NCBI RefSeq assembly: GCF_039993895.1
Contig: NZ_CP121194.1
Coordinates: 2,852,001 to 2,916,000, forward strand
Length of the DNA: 64,000 nucleotides
Source: Edaphobacter paludis
GTDB lineage: Bacteria; Acidobacteriota; Terriglobia; Terriglobales; Acidobacteriaceae
Direction of reading: 5' to 3'
Shown here: positions 44,477 to 53,773 of the stretch, in pieces
Numbering within the stretch: the stretch's first letter is position 1
How the letters are laid out: every line of letters starts with the position of its first letter
Notes under the pieces: generated by a model
Databases searched by the model: none
What the model was told of the DNA's origin: nothing
What the model saw: the letters and a program-made list of their open reading frames with translations, nothing else
Made by a program: the position numbers and the translations under genes

Positions 44477-46630
44477 TTACTTCGATTCCGAAAACTCCAG
44501 ATGCGAAGGATACTTTGCCGACCCGAAGATCGTCTCCGTCTCTGCCTTGTAGGCCTTCTTCGGAGCGGTCATGATATCCGGCACAAACGTCTGTGGATTC
44601 CGGTCATACAGCGGGAACCAGCTTGACTGCACCTCGACCATCATCCGGTGGCCCTTCAAAAACGTATGGTCCACTCCGTGAAGACTCCACTTGAATTCAG
44701 TCACCTGACCCGGCACCAACGGCTCAGGCTTCTCAAAGCTCTTCAAATACCGCCCGCGAAAGATCTCATCCGCGATCATCAACTGATACCCGGCCATCTC
44801 TCCAGGCGAATCATCGGGATAAACATCGATCAGCTTCACCACCCAATCCGCGTCGCTCCCCGTAGTGGCCGCAAACAGATCCGCTTTCACATTCCCTGTA
44901 ACCGTCACATCATGATCTAAAACCGGAGTAGAAAAATTGGCCAGGTCCTTCCTGCCGCTCACAAAACGCTGATCGTCCACCAGCCACGTCCGCCACTTCG
45001 ATCCATCCCCATACGTAGCCTGAATAGGCCGGGGCCGGTAAGGAATCGGATTCGCCGGATCGGACACATAACTCGCCGCCGCCCCGCCACCCACCGGCGC
45101 AGTAAAGCTGAGTCCCCCGCCCTCCGTCAGATACAACTTCTCCGCCTTGAACCCGATCTTCGGTGGCCAAACATCATACCGCTCCCACTTATTCACGCCG
45201 GTACGAAAGCTATCCGTGTCCTTCAAGTCAAAGCCAGCCCTGTCCTTCAAATACTTCTCAAAGAAAGGCGCCTCCACCGTCTTGCGATACTGATCTCCCG
45301 TAGACGCGCCAAAGTCCAGCGGTCCCAGATGCCGCGTCGTCCACGACCACCCGCCATGGTTCCACGGACCCAGCACCAGAAACACCTCATGCTTCGCATC
45401 ATGCGGCTCCAGCGCCGCATACTCCGCCTGTGTCCCCCACATATCTTCCTGATCCCACCAGCCGCCGACTTCCAGCGTAGGCACCTCGACCCTGGTCAAA
45501 TGCCGCTGCACTGCCATATCCTGCCAGAACTTCGTGTAGGAAGGCTGCGTTATAAACGCCTTCGCCGTAGGCAGATTGCTCATATGCGCGGCCTTGGCCG
45601 CTCCGGCAAAGTTCACATGCTGCAAAAAGAAATCGTAGGTGTCTCCCGTGCTCTCCACACGCTTGGCCGTCTTTTGTTTCTCCAGCTCCTGCACATAGTC
45701 GAACCCATACGTCTCGCGAAACGCTCCATTATGAAAGAAGTCATCTCCCATCCAGACGTCTGTCATCGGAGCCTGCGGTGAGATCGCCTTCACTGCCGGA
45801 TGTGGATCAATCCCCGCCATCATCGCCAGGAAGCCCGGATACGAGACCCCGATCACACCTACGCGCCCATTATTGTTCGGAACATTCTTCAGCAGCCAGT
45901 CAATCGTGTCCCGCGTATCCGTCGTCTCGTCCACATCATTCTTTGTCACATGCGCGACGATAGGCCGGTTCATCACAAACTTCCCCTCCGACTCGTACCG
46001 CCCGCGAATATCGCAGAACACGAAGATATATCCGCTCGCCGCCAGCTCCGGCTTGCTGCTGTTCACGCTGTCCGAGCTGTCGTCATCTGTCCCATAAGGC
46101 GTCCGCTCCATCAAAAACGGCAGCGGCGCTCCGCTCGTCTCCGACCCCACCGGCCGCAGAATCACCGCATGAAGCTTCGCCCCATCGCGCATGGGCATCA
46201 TCACCGTCGTACGCGAATAAGCAAGCGCATGATTTAGCCGAACCGCCACATCGCTGAAGCGTTCCAGACTCCACGAAGCGTTCGGTCCGTACACCATTGT
46301 TACGCCAGTGACCTTTCCCCCGGCACCCCGCACAAACTGCAGATGCAGTAACGTTCCCGGCGCAAAGAAACGGTCCACAGCCTCGGCGCGCAGTTCCGCT
46401 CGCGGCTTCCGTTCATTCTCGATATATAACTTGTCGCCCTCGCGATAAACCGAATCCACCGCATCCGGCTCTTCAGACCCGTGATAGAGCCCCACATACT
46501 GATCGAGCGCACTCGCACTCAACGTCACCGCAACCTGATCGGCGGACTTCTGTCTCCCCCACGCCGCAGATGCCGACGCCAGTACCAACCCGCAAAGCAG
46601 CGCGGCAAACCCTCGGCGAACCCGCATCAA
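44477..46630 (-). CDS. CocE/NonD-family serine hydrolase with N-terminal DUF3471-like domain
   Basis: A 717-aa secreted alpha/beta-hydrolase. A signal peptide (MMRVRRGFAALLCGLVLASA, cleavage near AWG) leads to a small beta-domain (about 35-115) like DUF3471 modules found on beta-lactamase-type enzymes. The X-Pro dipeptidyl-peptidase/cocaine-esterase-like catalytic domain follows, with nucleophile Ser in GVSYPGF and MVYGPN before it. The C-terminal jelly-roll domain (about 480-715) completes the CocE fold. Such enzymes cleave esters or N-terminal dipeptides. The substrate is unknown. Confidence 0.87.
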   Translation of the reverse strand: MMRVRRGFAALLCGLVLASASAAWGRQKSADQVAVTLSASALDQYVGLYHGSEEPDAVDSVYREGDKLYIENERKPRAELRAEAVDRFFAPGTLLHLQFVRGAGGKVTGVTMVYGPNASWSLERFSDVAVRLNHALAYSRTTVMMPMRDGAKLHAVILRPVGSETSGAPLPFLMERTPYGTDDDSSDSVNSSKPELAASGYIFVFCDIRGRYESEGKFVMNRPIVAHVTKNDVDETTDTRDTIDWLLKNVPNNNGRVGVIGVSYPGFLAMMAGIDPHPAVKAISPQAPMTDVWMGDDFFHNGAFRETYGFDYVQELEKQKTAKRVESTGDTYDFFLQHVNFAGAAKAAHMSNLPTAKAFITQPSYTKFWQDMAVQRHLTRVEVPTLEVGGWWDQEDMWGTQAEYAALEPHDAKHEVFLVLGPWNHGGWSWTTRHLGPLDFGASTGDQYRKTVEAPFFEKYLKDRAGFDLKDTDSFRTGVNKWERYDVWPPKIGFKAEKLYLTEGGGLSFTAPVGGGAAASYVSDPANPIPYRPRPIQATYGDGSKWRTWLVDDQRFVSGRKDLANFSTPVLDHDVTVTGNVKADLFAATTGSDADWVVKLIDVYPDDSPGEMAGYQLMIADEIFRGRYLKSFEKPEPLVPGQVTEFKWSLHGVDHTFLKGHRMMVEVQSSWFPLYDRNPQTFVPDIMTAPKKAYKAETETIFGSAKYPSHLEFSESK

Positions 46631-46670
46631 AACCCTACCTCAAAATAAAATCACCATACGAAGAGACAAA

Positions 46671-46790
46671 TCGACCACGGAGAACGCGGATCGAAACGGA
46701 TAAAACCAAGTGCCATGACCCACCCAAAGAACAGCTCGATCAACAACACTTTTATATCCGTTTTTATCCGGTCCATCCGCGGTCGGTCTG
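46671..46790. repeat. ATCCGCG-family interspersed palindrome, full copy with long spacer (d)
   Basis: The left arm is CGACCACGGAGAACGCGGAT plus GAAACGGATAAAA. The right arm is TATCCGTTTTTATCCGG and TCCATCCGCGGTCGG. About 45 bases of unrelated sequence separate the arms, more than in copies b and c. It lies between the CocE-type and CDGSH genes. Confidence 0.75.
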
Positions 46791-46804
46791 TACTTTCATC
46801 CGTC

Positions 46805-47026
46805 TTAAGTAAGCAGCGCCGGGCTGGCCAGGCACTGAAAACCCACCTTGTTATGCGAGCCATCGCAGAACGGCCGCTTCTCACTCGCGCCGCAGCGGCA
46901 AAGTGAAACCGCCGGCTTGCCAGTCAGGTCCCACTCTTTGCCATCGGCATCGGTCAACACAATATGGCCTTCCACCCGCAATGGACCGTTGGGGCGGACT
47001 GTAATCTTTACTGCTTCTTCTGACAT
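46805..47026 (-). CDS. CDGSH iron-sulfur domain protein
   Basis: A 73-aa single-domain protein with CRCGASEKRPFCDGSH, the three-Cys one-His [2Fe-2S] ligand set of the mitoNEET family. These small proteins act in redox or Fe-S handling. The start may instead be a GTG at 47041 (78 aa), which has GAAAGAGA upstream. It is followed on the same strand by the ATCCGCG repeat and the CocE-type gene. Confidence 0.9.
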   Translation of the reverse strand: MSEEAVKITVRPNGPLRVEGHIVLTDADGKEWDLTGKPAVSLCRCGASEKRPFCDGSHNKVGFQCLASPALLT

Positions 47027-47105
47027 TTTTTGGATACTCACTCTCTTTCAAAGGGTGAGCCCAGAATAACAAACCCAGCGCAAACTCCAGCTAACTCGCG
47101 CCGAA

Positions 47106-47366
47106 TCAAGCGACATCCACCTCGATCTCATCCACATAGCACCAGCCCCAGTCCTCCCCCGGCTCGACTGATCGCATGATCGGATGCTTGGTCGCATGAA
47201 AGTGCGCCGTGGCATGGCGATGCGGAGACGAGTCGCAGCACGCCACATGCCCGCAGATCAGGCACATCCGCAGATGCACCCACGAGCTGCCAATCTTCAA
47301 ACAGTCCTCACACCCTCGCGACGAGGGCTTGACCTTCCGAATCTGATCCAGATGCGTGCACCGCAT
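47106..47366 (-). CDS. UBP-type zinc-finger miniprotein
   Basis: An 86-aa protein consisting of one UBP (ubiquitin-hydrolase) zinc finger: C-x2-C pairs in GCEDCL and CLICGHVACC, then HRHATAHFHATKHP. In eukaryotes this finger binds the free C-terminus of ubiquitin; in bacteria its role is unknown, though binding of a protein C-terminus is a possibility. ATG 47366 is preceded by GGGAGG at good spacing. The CDGSH gene follows on the same strand. Confidence 0.88.
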   Translation of the reverse strand: MRCTHLDQIRKVKPSSRGCEDCLKIGSSWVHLRMCLICGHVACCDSSPHRHATAHFHATKHPIMRSVEPGEDWGWCYVDEIEVDVA

Positions 47367-47495
47367 AACCATCCTCCCAAACTCTCTACACAATTTACTC
47401 CGGCCCCGCTGTCACAAAACTGCACTTCCTCGACTAAAGCCGCGCAGCTTTATAGCGGCGTAGTGGAGAGGTCCCTGTATTTCGCCTTTCGCCTG

Positions 47496-49013
47496 CTAAC
47501 CTTCCGCGATCCCGTACTCCTTCAGCTTCCTGTAGAGCGTCGTCTTGCCAATCCCCAGCAGGCGCGCCGCCATCAGCTTGTCTCCATCCAACTGCCGCAG
47601 CGTCTCCAGGATGGCCTTCTTCTCCAACTCCGCCATCGTGACGATGCTGGTCTTCGTCTCGCTCGCCGTATGCCCCTCATTCAAGCCATCACCAGTGGGA
47701 AAGACCGCACCGCCACGCTGCATTCGAAAGTCCTGCAACTGCGTCGGCAGGTCGCCCATGTGCAGCACCGGCCCCGACGAAAGTGCACAGGCCCGCTCAA
47801 TCGCGTTTTCAAGTTCGCGCACATTGCCCGGCCAGTCATACTCCGTGATCATGCGCAGAGTCTCGTCTGAAAAGACGCGCTCGACGCCCGTCTCCTTCTT
47901 CATCCGCTCCAGAAAATGCATAGCCAGCGGAGCGATGTCCTCGCGCCGGTTGCGCAGCGGCGGAATCCGCAGATTCACCACGTTCAACCGGAAGTAAAGG
48001 TCCTTGCGAAACCGCCCCTGCTCCACCATCGTCGCCAAGTCGCGGTTGGTCGCTGCCAGCACCCTTGCCGAAATAGGCCGCGTCTGCGTCGCCCCCACAG
48101 GACGCACCTCCTTCTCCTGCAGCGCCCGCAGCAGCTTCGACTGCAAATCCAGTGGAAGCTCGCCAATCTCATCCAGAAAGACCGTGCCTCCATCCGCCGA
48201 AGCCAGCAAGCCCTCTTTCGCTCGGTCAGCCCCGGTAAAAGCACCCTTCACATGACCAAACAGCTCGCTCTCAATCAGCGTCGGCACCAGCGACCCGCAA
48301 TCCACGGGAATAAATGGTTTGGCCGCATTCGTCCCATTGAAGTGGATCGACCGCGCCACCAGTTCCTTGCCTGTCCCGCTCTCGCCCAGTATCAGCACCG
48401 GATGCGTCGAGAAAGCCACCTTCGACAGAATCCTGTACAACTTCTCCATCTCCGGCGACTGCCCCACCAGGCCGCCCATCCCCTGCTGCGTCCGCAGCCG
48501 CTCCCGCAGTTGACGGCTCTGCACGTCCATATGGTGCCGCTGTCCCGCCCGCTCCAGCACCAGAGTCAGATCTTCCAGGGCAAACGGCTTGGTCAGGTAG
48601 TCGCTCGCCCCAATCCGCATAGCCTCCACCGCCGACGACACCGTGGCAAACGCCGTCATCACCACCACTGCCGTCTCGGGATGCAGCATCTTCACCTGCT
48701 CCAGCAGAGCCATCCCGCCGCCGCCCGGAAGCTTCAGGTCCAATAAGATCAGGTCGATCTGATGGTCTTTCAGGATCGCCTGCGCCGCCGTCGCATTTCC
48801 CGCGCCCACCACGACACAGCCCAGCCGCGCTGCGATCTCGCAGCAGGCCTTGCGCACCGCCTCGTCGTCGTCCACCACCATCACATGCAGCAACTCCATA
48901 TGTCCGGCCGGTTCCTTCGGCATCTTTTCGTCAACCTTCGCTCCGCCCATTGGAGTCAAGCCAACCAGCACTGCCGATGGCACATCCTCATCCCATCCAA
49001 TTACTCCAGACAT
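47496..49013 (-). CDS. NtrC-family sigma-54-dependent response regulator
   Basis: A 505-aa activator. A receiver domain (about 42-155; VVDDDEAVRK, phospho-acceptor Asp in LILLDLKLPGGG, LTKPF) leads to an AAA+ domain (about 170-405) with Walker A GESGTGKE, the sigma-54 contact loop GAFTGA and GGTVFLDEIGEL. A Fis-type helix-turn-helix ends the protein (MAARLLGIGKTTLYRKLKEY). ATG 49013 has GGGAGAA upstream; the frame open to 49190 would overlap the kinase gene. It is partnered with the adjacent kinase. Confidence 0.92.
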   Translation of the reverse strand: MSGVIGWDEDVPSAVLVGLTPMGGAKVDEKMPKEPAGHMELLHVMVVDDDEAVRKACCEIAARLGCVVVGAGNATAAQAILKDHQIDLILLDLKLPGGGGMALLEQVKMLHPETAVVVMTAFATVSSAVEAMRIGASDYLTKPFALEDLTLVLERAGQRHHMDVQSRQLRERLRTQQGMGGLVGQSPEMEKLYRILSKVAFSTHPVLILGESGTGKELVARSIHFNGTNAAKPFIPVDCGSLVPTLIESELFGHVKGAFTGADRAKEGLLASADGGTVFLDEIGELPLDLQSKLLRALQEKEVRPVGATQTRPISARVLAATNRDLATMVEQGRFRKDLYFRLNVVNLRIPPLRNRREDIAPLAMHFLERMKKETGVERVFSDETLRMITEYDWPGNVRELENAIERACALSSGPVLHMGDLPTQLQDFRMQRGGAVFPTGDGLNEGHTASETKTSIVTMAELEKKAILETLRQLDGDKLMAARLLGIGKTTLYRKLKEYGIAEG

Positions 49014-49068
49014 CCATTTCTCCCATATTCTGATTTGCGAGACTTCAATCGTTCCCAACCAAAATCCA

Positions 49069-49905
49069 TCAGCACATCGCCGCCGCAGCCAACTCGGTGA
49101 CCACCTGCCTAAAGCACGTAGTATCGACAGCCTCCGCCGCATGCCACTCCACCGAAATGCTGGTACCCAATCCGGGTTCGCTCTCCACATTCAGGCAGCC
49201 GCCCGACATCGCCACCAGCTCCCGCACCACGCGAAAGCCGAGCCCCCGCCCGCTCGTCGAAGAGATTCCGCCGGGCTGCATCAACCTGTCGACCGCAGCA
49301 CGGCTCATGCCGCAACCCATGTCCCGCACCGTCATTAATACCCGCCGTCGATCTCCAACGATCGCACCCTGCACGATCACCGTGATAACACCCTCTCCCG
49401 CCATAGATTCACCGGCATTCTTCACCAGGTTTGTCAAAATCCGTTCCACCACCTCTGCCCGAGAGTCAATCGGCTCATACGCCCCAACGCCAAAGGAAAC
49501 CTCCACTCCTCGTCCGGCCACCCTGCTCAACACACCCCGGCACCGTTCCACCACCTCAGGCAGCACAGTTCCCGCCGCCGCGGCCATCTCTCGCTCTCCA
49601 CGAGCATGATTCACCAGCCGGTGGATCATCGCCCAGCTACGGTCGCTCAACAGACGCAACTCCTCCGCAAACTCGCGATGCTCCTCATGCAGCACCCCCG
49701 GCATCGCCAGCAACTCCGAATAAAGGCTAAGCGCCCCCAGCAGATTCCCCGCATCATGCGCCAGACCAGCGCCTTCAGCGACCCCACAGTCCGCGAATCC
49801 ACGATCAGCGCACCGAAGCCCATCAAATCCTATCGACCCTCCACCAAACTTCGCTGCAAACTCTGACCCGAACTCCGAGGCGGTCCTGCTCTGCGTTGCC
49901 TGCAT
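49069..49905 (-). CDS. Soluble NtrB-like sensor histidine kinase
   Basis: A 278-aa kinase without a membrane segment. The H-region is GLAHDAGNLLGALSLYSELL (His near 50), shorter than the classic motif and with a large Ala/Gly content. The ATPase has N-box NLVKNAGESM, G1 DMGCGM and G2 GRGLGFRVVRELV. There is no recognisable PAS or GAF sensor in the short N-terminus, so the signal may arrive through a partner protein. It lies just upstream of the NtrC-type gene (56 bp) and is divergent from rph. Confidence 0.85.
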   Translation of the reverse strand: MQATQSRTASEFGSEFAAKFGGGSIGFDGLRCADRGFADCGVAEGAGLAHDAGNLLGALSLYSELLAMPGVLHEEHREFAEELRLLSDRSWAMIHRLVNHARGEREMAAAAGTVLPEVVERCRGVLSRVAGRGVEVSFGVGAYEPIDSRAEVVERILTNLVKNAGESMAGEGVITVIVQGAIVGDRRRVLMTVRDMGCGMSRAAVDRLMQPGGISSTSGRGLGFRVVRELVAMSGGCLNVESEPGLGTSISVEWHAAEAVDTTCFRQVVTELAAAAMC

Positions 49906-50023
49906 GTACTCACTCCAATCATTCCCGCTCCTAAATTAGAACGGATGCACTTTCGTAATCACTTCAAGTGCCAAACTGGAACTTCTCCCTAAGTGATTGC
50001 TTAGAAAACAAAAATATACTCCG

Positions 50024-50157
50024 TTCCCATCAATGCTCGATTGCCAGAATTCCCAAATCGGAAACTGGCGCGGCCACTGCCCTTCGAAGTATCCGACAAA
50101 GCTTCGCAAATTCCCATTTCAGCCGTTTTCCCAAATCGGAACTGATTCCCATTCCGA
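50024..50157. promoter_or_regulatory. Repeated TTCCCA motif array upstream of rph
   Basis: TTCCCA begins at 50024, 50050, 50111, 50128 and 50146. Two copies share the full 14-mer TTCCCAAATCGGAA (50050-50063 and 50128-50141), which has TTCC/GGAA dyad symmetry. The array lies between the divergent kinase gene and rph. A shared operator is likely; the regulator is unknown. Confidence 0.5.
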
Positions 50158-50210
50158 CACGCACCAGCCGACACTTTAGTAATCGAAATCTCCACAACTA
50201 TAATCTCCTC

Positions 50211-50957
50211 ATGCCCCCGACCCCATCGCAACTCTTCCGGCCCGACAATCGTGCCGCCGATGCTCTTCGCCTCACCCACATCACCCCCGGCTACATCGTC
50301 ATGCCCGAAGGGTCGGTCCTGATTGAATCCGGCAACACCCGCGTCCTCTGCAACGCTACCGTCGAGCAGGGCGTCCCCGGCTGGCTGCGCAACTCCGGCC
50401 GAGGCTGGGTCACGGCAGAGTACGGTATGCTGCCCCGCGCCACGCTTACCCGCACCGCCCGCGAGTCGGAGCGCGGCAAAGTCGGTGGCCGGACCCACGA
50501 GATCCAGCGCCTCATCGGGCGTTCCTTAAGGAGCGTGGTCGACATGAAGGCACTCGGCGAACGCACGATCATCCTCGACTGCGACGTCCTCCAGGCCGAC
50601 GGTGGAACCCGCACCGCTGCCATCACCGGCGCCTGCATCGCCCTCGCGCTCGCCCTCAACAAACTGGTCGCCGCAGGCACGCTCAAAGCCTCGCCACTGC
50701 GCCAGATGCTCGCCGCCACCTCGGTCGGCATCGTCGACGGCCATGTTCTGCTCGATCTCTGTTACGAAGAGGACGCGCGCGCCGAAGTGGACATGAACGT
50801 CGTCATGCTTGCCGACGGCGGCCTCGTCGAAACCCAGGCCACCGCCGAGAAGAACTCCTACACCCGCCAGCAACTGAGCCAGATGCTCGATTACGCCGAA
50901 AAAGGCATCCAGGAGCTGCTCGCCGCCCAGCGCACCATACTCGACGCAACGCCCTGA
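50211..50957 (+). CDS. rph: Ribonuclease PH
   Basis: A 248-aa phosphorolytic 3' exoribonuclease that trims tRNA precursors. The RNase PH signatures [19 protein letters not shown] (arginine-rich catalytic region), [19 protein letters not shown] and [18 protein letters not shown] are intact. ATG 50211 starts at the family position; the frame open to 49968 only covers the motif array. It converges on the RibD-like reductase with 1 bp between stop codons. Confidence 0.95.
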   Translation: MPPTPSQLFRPDNRAADALRLTHITPGYIVMPEGSVLIESGNTRVLCNATVEQGVPGWLRNSGRGWVTAEYGMLPRATLTRTARESERGKVGGRTHEIQRLIGRSLRSVVDMKALGERTIILDCDVLQADGGTRTAAITGACIALALALNKLVAAGTLKASPLRQMLAATSVGIVDGHVLLDLCYEEDARAEVDMNVVMLADGGLVETQATAEKNSYTRQQLSQMLDYAEKGIQELLAAQRTILDATP

Positions 50958-50958
50958 G

Positions 50959-51603
50959 CTATCCCTTTTTGAGAAGAAGGTGTGTTGCCTTTTCTCCGGC
51001 AACCGTCTTGAAGGGGATGAAGCCAAGTTCAGAGAGATTGATTCCGGAAAGTAGTTGCTCTCCTTCCCCCAGGACGACGGGCGATACGGCCAGGTGCATT
51101 TCGTCGATCTGGCCGGCGAACAGGTACTGACGAATCACAGACACACCTCCGCCGATCCGGACGTCTTGACCGTTGGCGGCCTCCTTCGCCTGCTGTAAAG
51201 CAGATTCCAACCCATCCGTGACGAAGTAGAACGTAGTGCCGCCATTCATCGTGAGCGGAGGCCGGGCGTGATGGGTGAGGACAAAAACGGGGGTATGGTA
51301 CGGCGGAGTATCACCCCACCATCCTTTCCAGGAGTCACCTTCCCAGGGGCCGCGAACTGGTCCGAACATGTTGCGGCCCAGAATCCAGGCGCCGACATTC
51401 TCGAACGACTGAGCGGCGAAATCATTGTCTACCCCTTGCGTTCCGCCGCTTTGACCATGCATCTTCTTGAACTCCTCGGTGTTCAAGGCCCATTCGTGCA
51501 GTTCGAGACCGCGAACTCCGAGTGGGTTATTGATATCCTGCCGCGGCCCGGCGCCAAATCCATCGAGTGAAATTGAAAACGCAGCGACTCTAACTTTGCC
51601 CAT
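50959..51603 (-). CDS. Dihydrofolate reductase/RibD C-terminal-like reductase
   Basis: A 214-aa protein of the RibD_C family. It starts VRVAAFSISLDGFGAGP, has ILGRNMFGP, VFVLTHHARPP and GGVSVIRQYL, which form the NADPH site of this fold. These stand-alone reductases are usually not true DHFRs, and the substrate is unknown. ATG 51603 is divergent from the HxlR-type regulator 120 bp away, a common arrangement in which the regulator controls the enzyme. Confidence 0.88.
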   Translation of the reverse strand: MGKVRVAAFSISLDGFGAGPRQDINNPLGVRGLELHEWALNTEEFKKMHGQSGGTQGVDNDFAAQSFENVGAWILGRNMFGPVRGPWEGDSWKGWWGDTPPYHTPVFVLTHHARPPLTMNGGTTFYFVTDGLESALQQAKEAANGQDVRIGGGVSVIRQYLFAGQIDEMHLAVSPVVLGEGEQLLSGINLSELGFIPFKTVAGEKATHLLLKKG

Positions 51604-51726
51604 GAATGCTCCCTGTTCGATATATGGCGAGTAGCCTCATGCCGAATCGGCTCTCCCCATTAATTGAAATTCCGTTTTACTTCACCTTACTTGCAAATTA
51701 CAAGCGACATTGCTATCGTCTCCCCT

Positions 51727-52179
51727 GTGCATGAGAAGTCCAAACCAAAACACCGCTCCGGTTGCCCCGTCAGTGTCTCGCTCGAAGTCCTCGGGGACCG
51801 CTGGTCTCTGCTCATCATCCGCGACCTCATGGTGCGCGGCTATCACACCTTCAAGGATTTTCAGCAATCCGGCGAAGGCATTGCAACCAACATTCTCGCC
51901 GACCGCCTGCAAAAGCTCGAAGCCGCGAAGATCATCACTGCGGAGCCAGCCGAGACCGATGGCCGCCGCATCAACTACCGTCTCACCGAAAAGGGTATCG
52001 ACCTTGCTCCCGTCCTGCTCGAACTCCTGCTCTGGGGAGCGAAGCACGAAGAGACCGGAGCCCCTTGCGCCGTCATGGCCGAGATGGCAAAGAACCGCAC
52101 CGCTGTTCTCGCCGAAGCCCGCCGCCGCTGGCAGGATCGCGATTCCACCCCATTGCTTCCCCCGTTTGACAGTAAATAG
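51727..52179 (+). CDS. HxlR-family transcriptional regulator
   Basis: A 150-aa winged-helix protein. GCPVSVSLEVLGDRWSLLII contains the conserved Cys region and GDRWSLLIIRDL of HxlR proteins, with the recognition helix in GIATNILADRLQKLEAAKII. GTG 51727 is the better start; TTG 51664 is in frame but too early. The Cys near the N-terminus may sense aldehydes or redox state as in HypR/HxlR relatives. It probably regulates the divergent reductase. Confidence 0.87.
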   Translation: MHEKSKPKHRSGCPVSVSLEVLGDRWSLLIIRDLMVRGYHTFKDFQQSGEGIATNILADRLQKLEAAKIITAEPAETDGRRINYRLTEKGIDLAPVLLELLLWGAKHEETGAPCAVMAEMAKNRTAVLAEARRRWQDRDSTPLLPPFDSK

Positions 52180-52259
52180 TTGAGTGAGTAAATCATTTTT
52201 TCCTATCAGCAATTAGCATCGTCAGGCCCATAGACAAACTTCATAAAAAGGAGCAAATC

Positions 52260-53375
52260 ATGAGCAAGGTAAGAGTATTGGTCGGCACGCGCAAAGGCGC
52301 ATTCATTCTCACCTCCGATGGCAAGCGGGAGAAGTGGAACGTCAGCGGCCCGCACTTCGCAGGCTGGGAGATGTATCACCTCAAAGGCTCGCTGGCTGAT
52401 CCCAACCGCATCTACGCCTCGCAGACCAGCGGCTGGTTCGGCCAGGTCATCCAGCGCTCCGACGACGGCGGCCAAACCTGGTCGCCAGTCGGCAACAAGT
52501 TTTCCTACGAAGGCGTCCCCGGCACTCACCAGTGGTACGACGGCACGGCGCACCCGTGGGAGTTCAAGCGCGTCTGGCACCTCGAGCCCTCGCTCACCGA
52601 CCCCGATACGGTCTATGCCGGAATCGAAGACGCCGCCATCTTCCGCAGCACCGACGGAGGCCTGAATTGGAGCGAACTGCCCGGCCTGCGCGAACATGGC
52701 TCCGGGCCGCGCTGGCAACCCGGAGCCGGTGGCATGTGCCTGCACACCATCATCCTTGACCCCACCGATCCTCAGCGCATGTACATCGCCATCTCCGCTG
52801 CCGGAGCCTTCCGCACCGACGACGGCGGCAAGACCTGGCAGCCCATCAACCAGGGCCTCCACTCGCAGTACATTCCCGACCCCAAGGCTGACGTCGGCCA
52901 CTGCGTCCACCACATCGCCATGCACCCCTCACGTCCCAACACGCTCTTCATGCAGAAACACTGGGACGTCATGCGCAGCGACAACGCAGGCGACCACTGG
53001 CACGAGATTAGCGGCAATCTTCCTACCGACTTCGGCTTCGCCATCGACGTACATGCCCACGAGCCCGAAACCATCTACGTCATCCCCATCAAGTCCGACT
53101 CCGAACACTTCCCTCTCGACGGCCAACTCCGCGTTTATCGCAGCCGCACCGGCGGTAACGAGTGGGAGCCACTCACCAAGGGACTTCCGCAACAAGACTG
53201 CTACGTCAACGTCCTCCGCGACGCCATGGCGGTGGATACGCTCGACTCCTGCGGCATCTACTTCGGCACCACCGGCGGCCAGGTCTACGTCTCGCCCGAT
53301 GCGGGAGACACATGGGCCCCCATCGTCCGTGATCTCCCAGCCGTACTCTCGGTCGAGGTGCAGACACTCTCATGA
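52260..53375 (+). CDS. BNR/sortilin-like repeat beta-propeller protein
   Basis: A 371-aa protein of BNR (Asp-box) repeats: [52 protein letters not shown] and [13 protein letters not shown]. No signal peptide is present, so it is cytoplasmic despite resembling exo-sialidases. [20 protein letters not shown] is conserved in related bacterial proteins. Coupled translation (ATGA overlap) with a ThiS/MoaD-like gene is a recurrent context, hinting at a sulfur-carrier or conjugation role that is not established. Confidence 0.85.
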   Translation: MSKVRVLVGTRKGAFILTSDGKREKWNVSGPHFAGWEMYHLKGSLADPNRIYASQTSGWFGQVIQRSDDGGQTWSPVGNKFSYEGVPGTHQWYDGTAHPWEFKRVWHLEPSLTDPDTVYAGIEDAAIFRSTDGGLNWSELPGLREHGSGPRWQPGAGGMCLHTIILDPTDPQRMYIAISAAGAFRTDDGGKTWQPINQGLHSQYIPDPKADVGHCVHHIAMHPSRPNTLFMQKHWDVMRSDNAGDHWHEISGNLPTDFGFAIDVHAHEPETIYVIPIKSDSEHFPLDGQLRVYRSRTGGNEWEPLTKGLPQQDCYVNVLRDAMAVDTLDSCGIYFGTTGGQVYVSPDAGDTWAPIVRDLPAVLSVEVQTLS

Positions 53376-53680
53376 ACACCATCAGCATCCGCGTCGAACT
53401 TCCCGCGCATCTTCGGACGCTGGCCCAGGTGCATGGAGAAGTAACGCTCGAAGTCGCAGCCCCCGTCACCCTGCGGTCTGTCCTCGATGCGCTCGAAGCC
53501 CGCTACCCCATGCTGCTCGGCACCATCCGCGACCACGACACGCAGCAACGCCGTCCCTTCCTGCGCTTCTTTGCCTGCGAAGAAGACCTGTCCCACGAGT
53601 CTCCTGACGCTCCACTGCCTGAAGCCGTCGTCAGGGCAGCCGAACCGTTACTGATTATTGGGGCCATCGCCGGCGGCTAA
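53372..53680 (+). CDS. MoaD/ThiS-family small sulfur-carrier-like protein
   Basis: A 102-aa ubiquitin-like fold protein. The beta-grasp pattern ([34 protein letters not shown]) ends in the hallmark GAIAGG, a C-terminal di-glycine that in MoaD and ThiS is adenylated and thiocarboxylated. It overlaps the BNR-repeat gene by ATGA. No E1-like activating enzyme lies in the window, so its activator must be elsewhere. It may be a sulfur donor or protein modifier; unproven. Confidence 0.82.
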   Translation: MNTISIRVELPAHLRTLAQVHGEVTLEVAAPVTLRSVLDALEARYPMLLGTIRDHDTQQRRPFLRFFACEEDLSHESPDAPLPEAVVRAAEPLLIIGAIAGG

Positions 53681-53692
53681 TTCTCCAAAACG

Positions 53693-53729
53693 TGCTGACA
53701 AACGCTGTCAGCAGACCATGTTTAGTCTG
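53693..53729. promoter_or_regulatory. Nested inverted repeats before the VOC gene
   Basis: TGCTGACA (53693-53700) is inverted at 53706-53713 around AACGC. A second pair CAGAC/GTCTG (53711-53715, 53725-53729) follows. Without a T tail this looks more like an operator than a terminator. Confidence 0.4.
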
Positions 53730-53773
53730 TGTCAGTAAAGCCAGAACGATAACTCACGAAAGGAGCAATCATC

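Noticed and set aside
52260..53375. Secreted sialidase
   Set aside because: Asp-box repeats are present but there is no signal peptide and none of the sialidase catalytic residues could be identified.
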